Shown: positions 4,331 to 5,149 of the stretch, piece after piece
How positions within the stretch are numbered: position 1 is the stretch's first letter
How the letters are laid out: each line of letters begins with the position of its first letter
Assembly: GCA_033722675.1 (NCBI GenBank)
Contig: JAWVYO010000146.1
Coordinates: 1-5,149, forward strand
Direction of reading: 5' to 3'
DNA: 5,149 nt
From: DATHYU01 sp033722675
GTDB lineage: Bacteria; Actinomycetota; Acidimicrobiia; Spongiisociales; UBA11373
Translations under genes and position numbers: made by a program
The notes under the pieces: model-generated
The model's database searches: none
Told to the model about the DNA's origin: nothing
The model's input: only the letters and a program-made list of their open reading frames with translations

Positions 4331-5149
4331 ATGCGATCGGCGAGGACGGCGCGGTGCTCCGCCGGGGTGCCGAAGAGCAACTCGTCGGTCTTCGCCCGCT
4401 TGAAGAACAGGTGGGCGTCGTGTTCCCAGGTGAACCCGATGCCGCCGTGGACCTGGATGTTCTCGGCCGCACAGAAGAAGTAGGCCTCGGAGCAGAAGGA
4501 CTTGGCCAGCGGGCCGACCACATGGAGCTCGTCGGGATCCTCGGCGGCGGCCCAGCCGGCGTAGTAGGCCGCCGACTTCGCCGACTCCACCTGCACGAGC
4601 ATGTCGGCACACTTGTGCTTGATCGCCTGGAAGGACCCGATCGGTCGCCCGAACTGGACCCGGACCTTTGCATAGGCCACGGACATGTCGAGGCATGCCT
4701 GGGCACCCCCCACCTGCTCGAAGGCCACCGCGACCACGGCCCGCTCCAGCGTCTCCTGGAGCGGGGCCCAGCCGCCGTCGCGCTCGCCCAGGATCGCCGA
4801 GGCGGGCACCCGGACGTCGGAGAACACGAGCTCGGCCTGCTTGCGGGTCTGATCCATGGTCTCCACCCGCCGACGCTCCAGCCCGTCGGCGTCGCCGGGC
4901 ACGAGGACGAGCGAGATCCCCCCGGGACCTTCGCCGCCCCCGGTCCGGGCGGCGACGACGATCGAGTCCGCGGTGTGGCCGTCGATGACGTAGGACTTCG
5001 TCCCCGACAGCACCAGGTCGTCGCCATCGGCCGCCGCCTCGAGGGCGATCCCGTCGGGACCCCACGAGCCGGAGGGCTCCAGCTGGGCGACGGCGAGTCG
5101 ATGCTCCCCGGCGGCCACCTCGGGGAGGATCTGCTGCTTCTGCTCCTCG
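4321..5149 (-). CDS. Acyl-CoA dehydrogenase, partial, N-terminus beyond right edge
   Basis: The visible 276 residues run from EEQKQQILPEVAAGEHRLAV at the right edge to the TAG at 4323-4321. The GTG at 5118 is an internal codon, because the frame and family homology continue past it. The order of blocks is that of the flavin-dependent acyl-CoA dehydrogenases, which oxidise a CoA thioester at C2-C3: AQLEPSGSWGPD, then SGTKSYVIDGHTADSIVVAART in the middle beta domain, then ELVFSDVRVPASAILGE. The C-terminal helical domain carries EQVGGAQACLDMSVAYAK, VQFGRPIGSFQAIKHKCADM (flavin/subunit region) and QVHGGIGFTWEHDAHLFFKR. At the place where medium- and short-chain enzymes have the catalytic Glu (the YEGT motif) this protein has LLFGT, codon TTC at 4374-4372. 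It therefore lacks the usual base at that position, as in subunits of some heteromeric dehydrogenases. The substrate is unknown. Confidence 0.93.
   Translation of the reverse strand, partial: EEQKQQILPEVAAGEHRLAVAQLEPSGSWGPDGIALEAAADGDDLVLSGTKSYVIDGHTADSIVVAARTGGGEGPGGISLVLVPGDADGLERRRVETMDQTRKQAELVFSDVRVPASAILGERDGGWAPLQETLERAVVAVAFEQVGGAQACLDMSVAYAKVRVQFGRPIGSFQAIKHKCADMLVQVESAKSAAYYAGWAAAEDPDELHVVGPLAKSFCSEAYFFCAAENIQVHGGIGFTWEHDAHLFFKRAKTDELLFGTPAEHRAVLADRIGL

Noticed and set aside
4185..5065. Long open frames overlapping the acyl-CoA dehydrogenase on the same strand
   Set aside because: Ser/Arg/Pro-rich translations without family features; the dehydrogenase frame shows all expected conserved blocks.
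5116..5118. GTG at 5118 as the start of the acyl-CoA dehydrogenase
   Set aside because: The preceding in-frame residues (EEQKQQILPE) are a conserved family block, so the gene continues past the right edge.

Overview
The window is very GC-rich, and third codon positions in the genes I accept are nearly all G or C. GTG starts are frequent and genes are packed with 4-base overlaps. With the DsbB/thioredoxin module, the actinobacterial-style lipoproteins and the acyl-CoA dehydrogenase/amidohydrolase neighbours, this suggests a high-GC actinobacterium. Acidimicrobiia or a relative is my best guess, by inference only. I see no mobile element, CRISPR array, tRNA or rRNA.

Layout. (1) 1-612, minus strand: a 67-residue small protein is coupled by a GTGA overlap to an amidohydrolase that runs off the left edge. 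(2) 650-2224, minus strand: a compact series of five small genes in transcription order 65-aa protein, 143-aa single-pass membrane protein, 116-aa double zinc-ribbon protein, 52-aa microprotein, 134-aa lipoprotein. It ends in an 11-bp GC-rich hairpin at 631-658. (3) 2225-2360: a divergent intergenic region with a candidate promoter on each side. (4) 2361-4317, plus strand: a three-gene overlapping operon made of a DsbB/BdbC-type disulfide oxidoreductase and two paralogous thioredoxin-fold proteins. One paralog is anchored by a transmembrane helix (CPVC), the other is a lipoprotein with a Thr-rich tether (CPHC). (5) 4321-5149, minus strand: the C-terminal part of an acyl-CoA dehydrogenase, convergent with the operon. 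The two stop codons lie 3 bp apart, within a short hairpin.

How it fits together. The plus-strand operon reads as a self-contained extracytoplasmic thiol-disulfide relay: a membrane quinone-linked oxidase plus two surface thioredoxin partners. The five-gene minus-strand series is uncharacterised; its members look like envelope or housekeeping proteins without named functions. The amidohydrolase and acyl-CoA dehydrogenase at the two edges belong to catabolic enzyme families and probably to neighbouring operons. Most of the window is ordinary chromosomal sequence. The points most worth a second look are the duplicated thioredoxin pair, the acyl-CoA dehydrogenase without the usual catalytic glutamate position, and the small translationally coupled genes.
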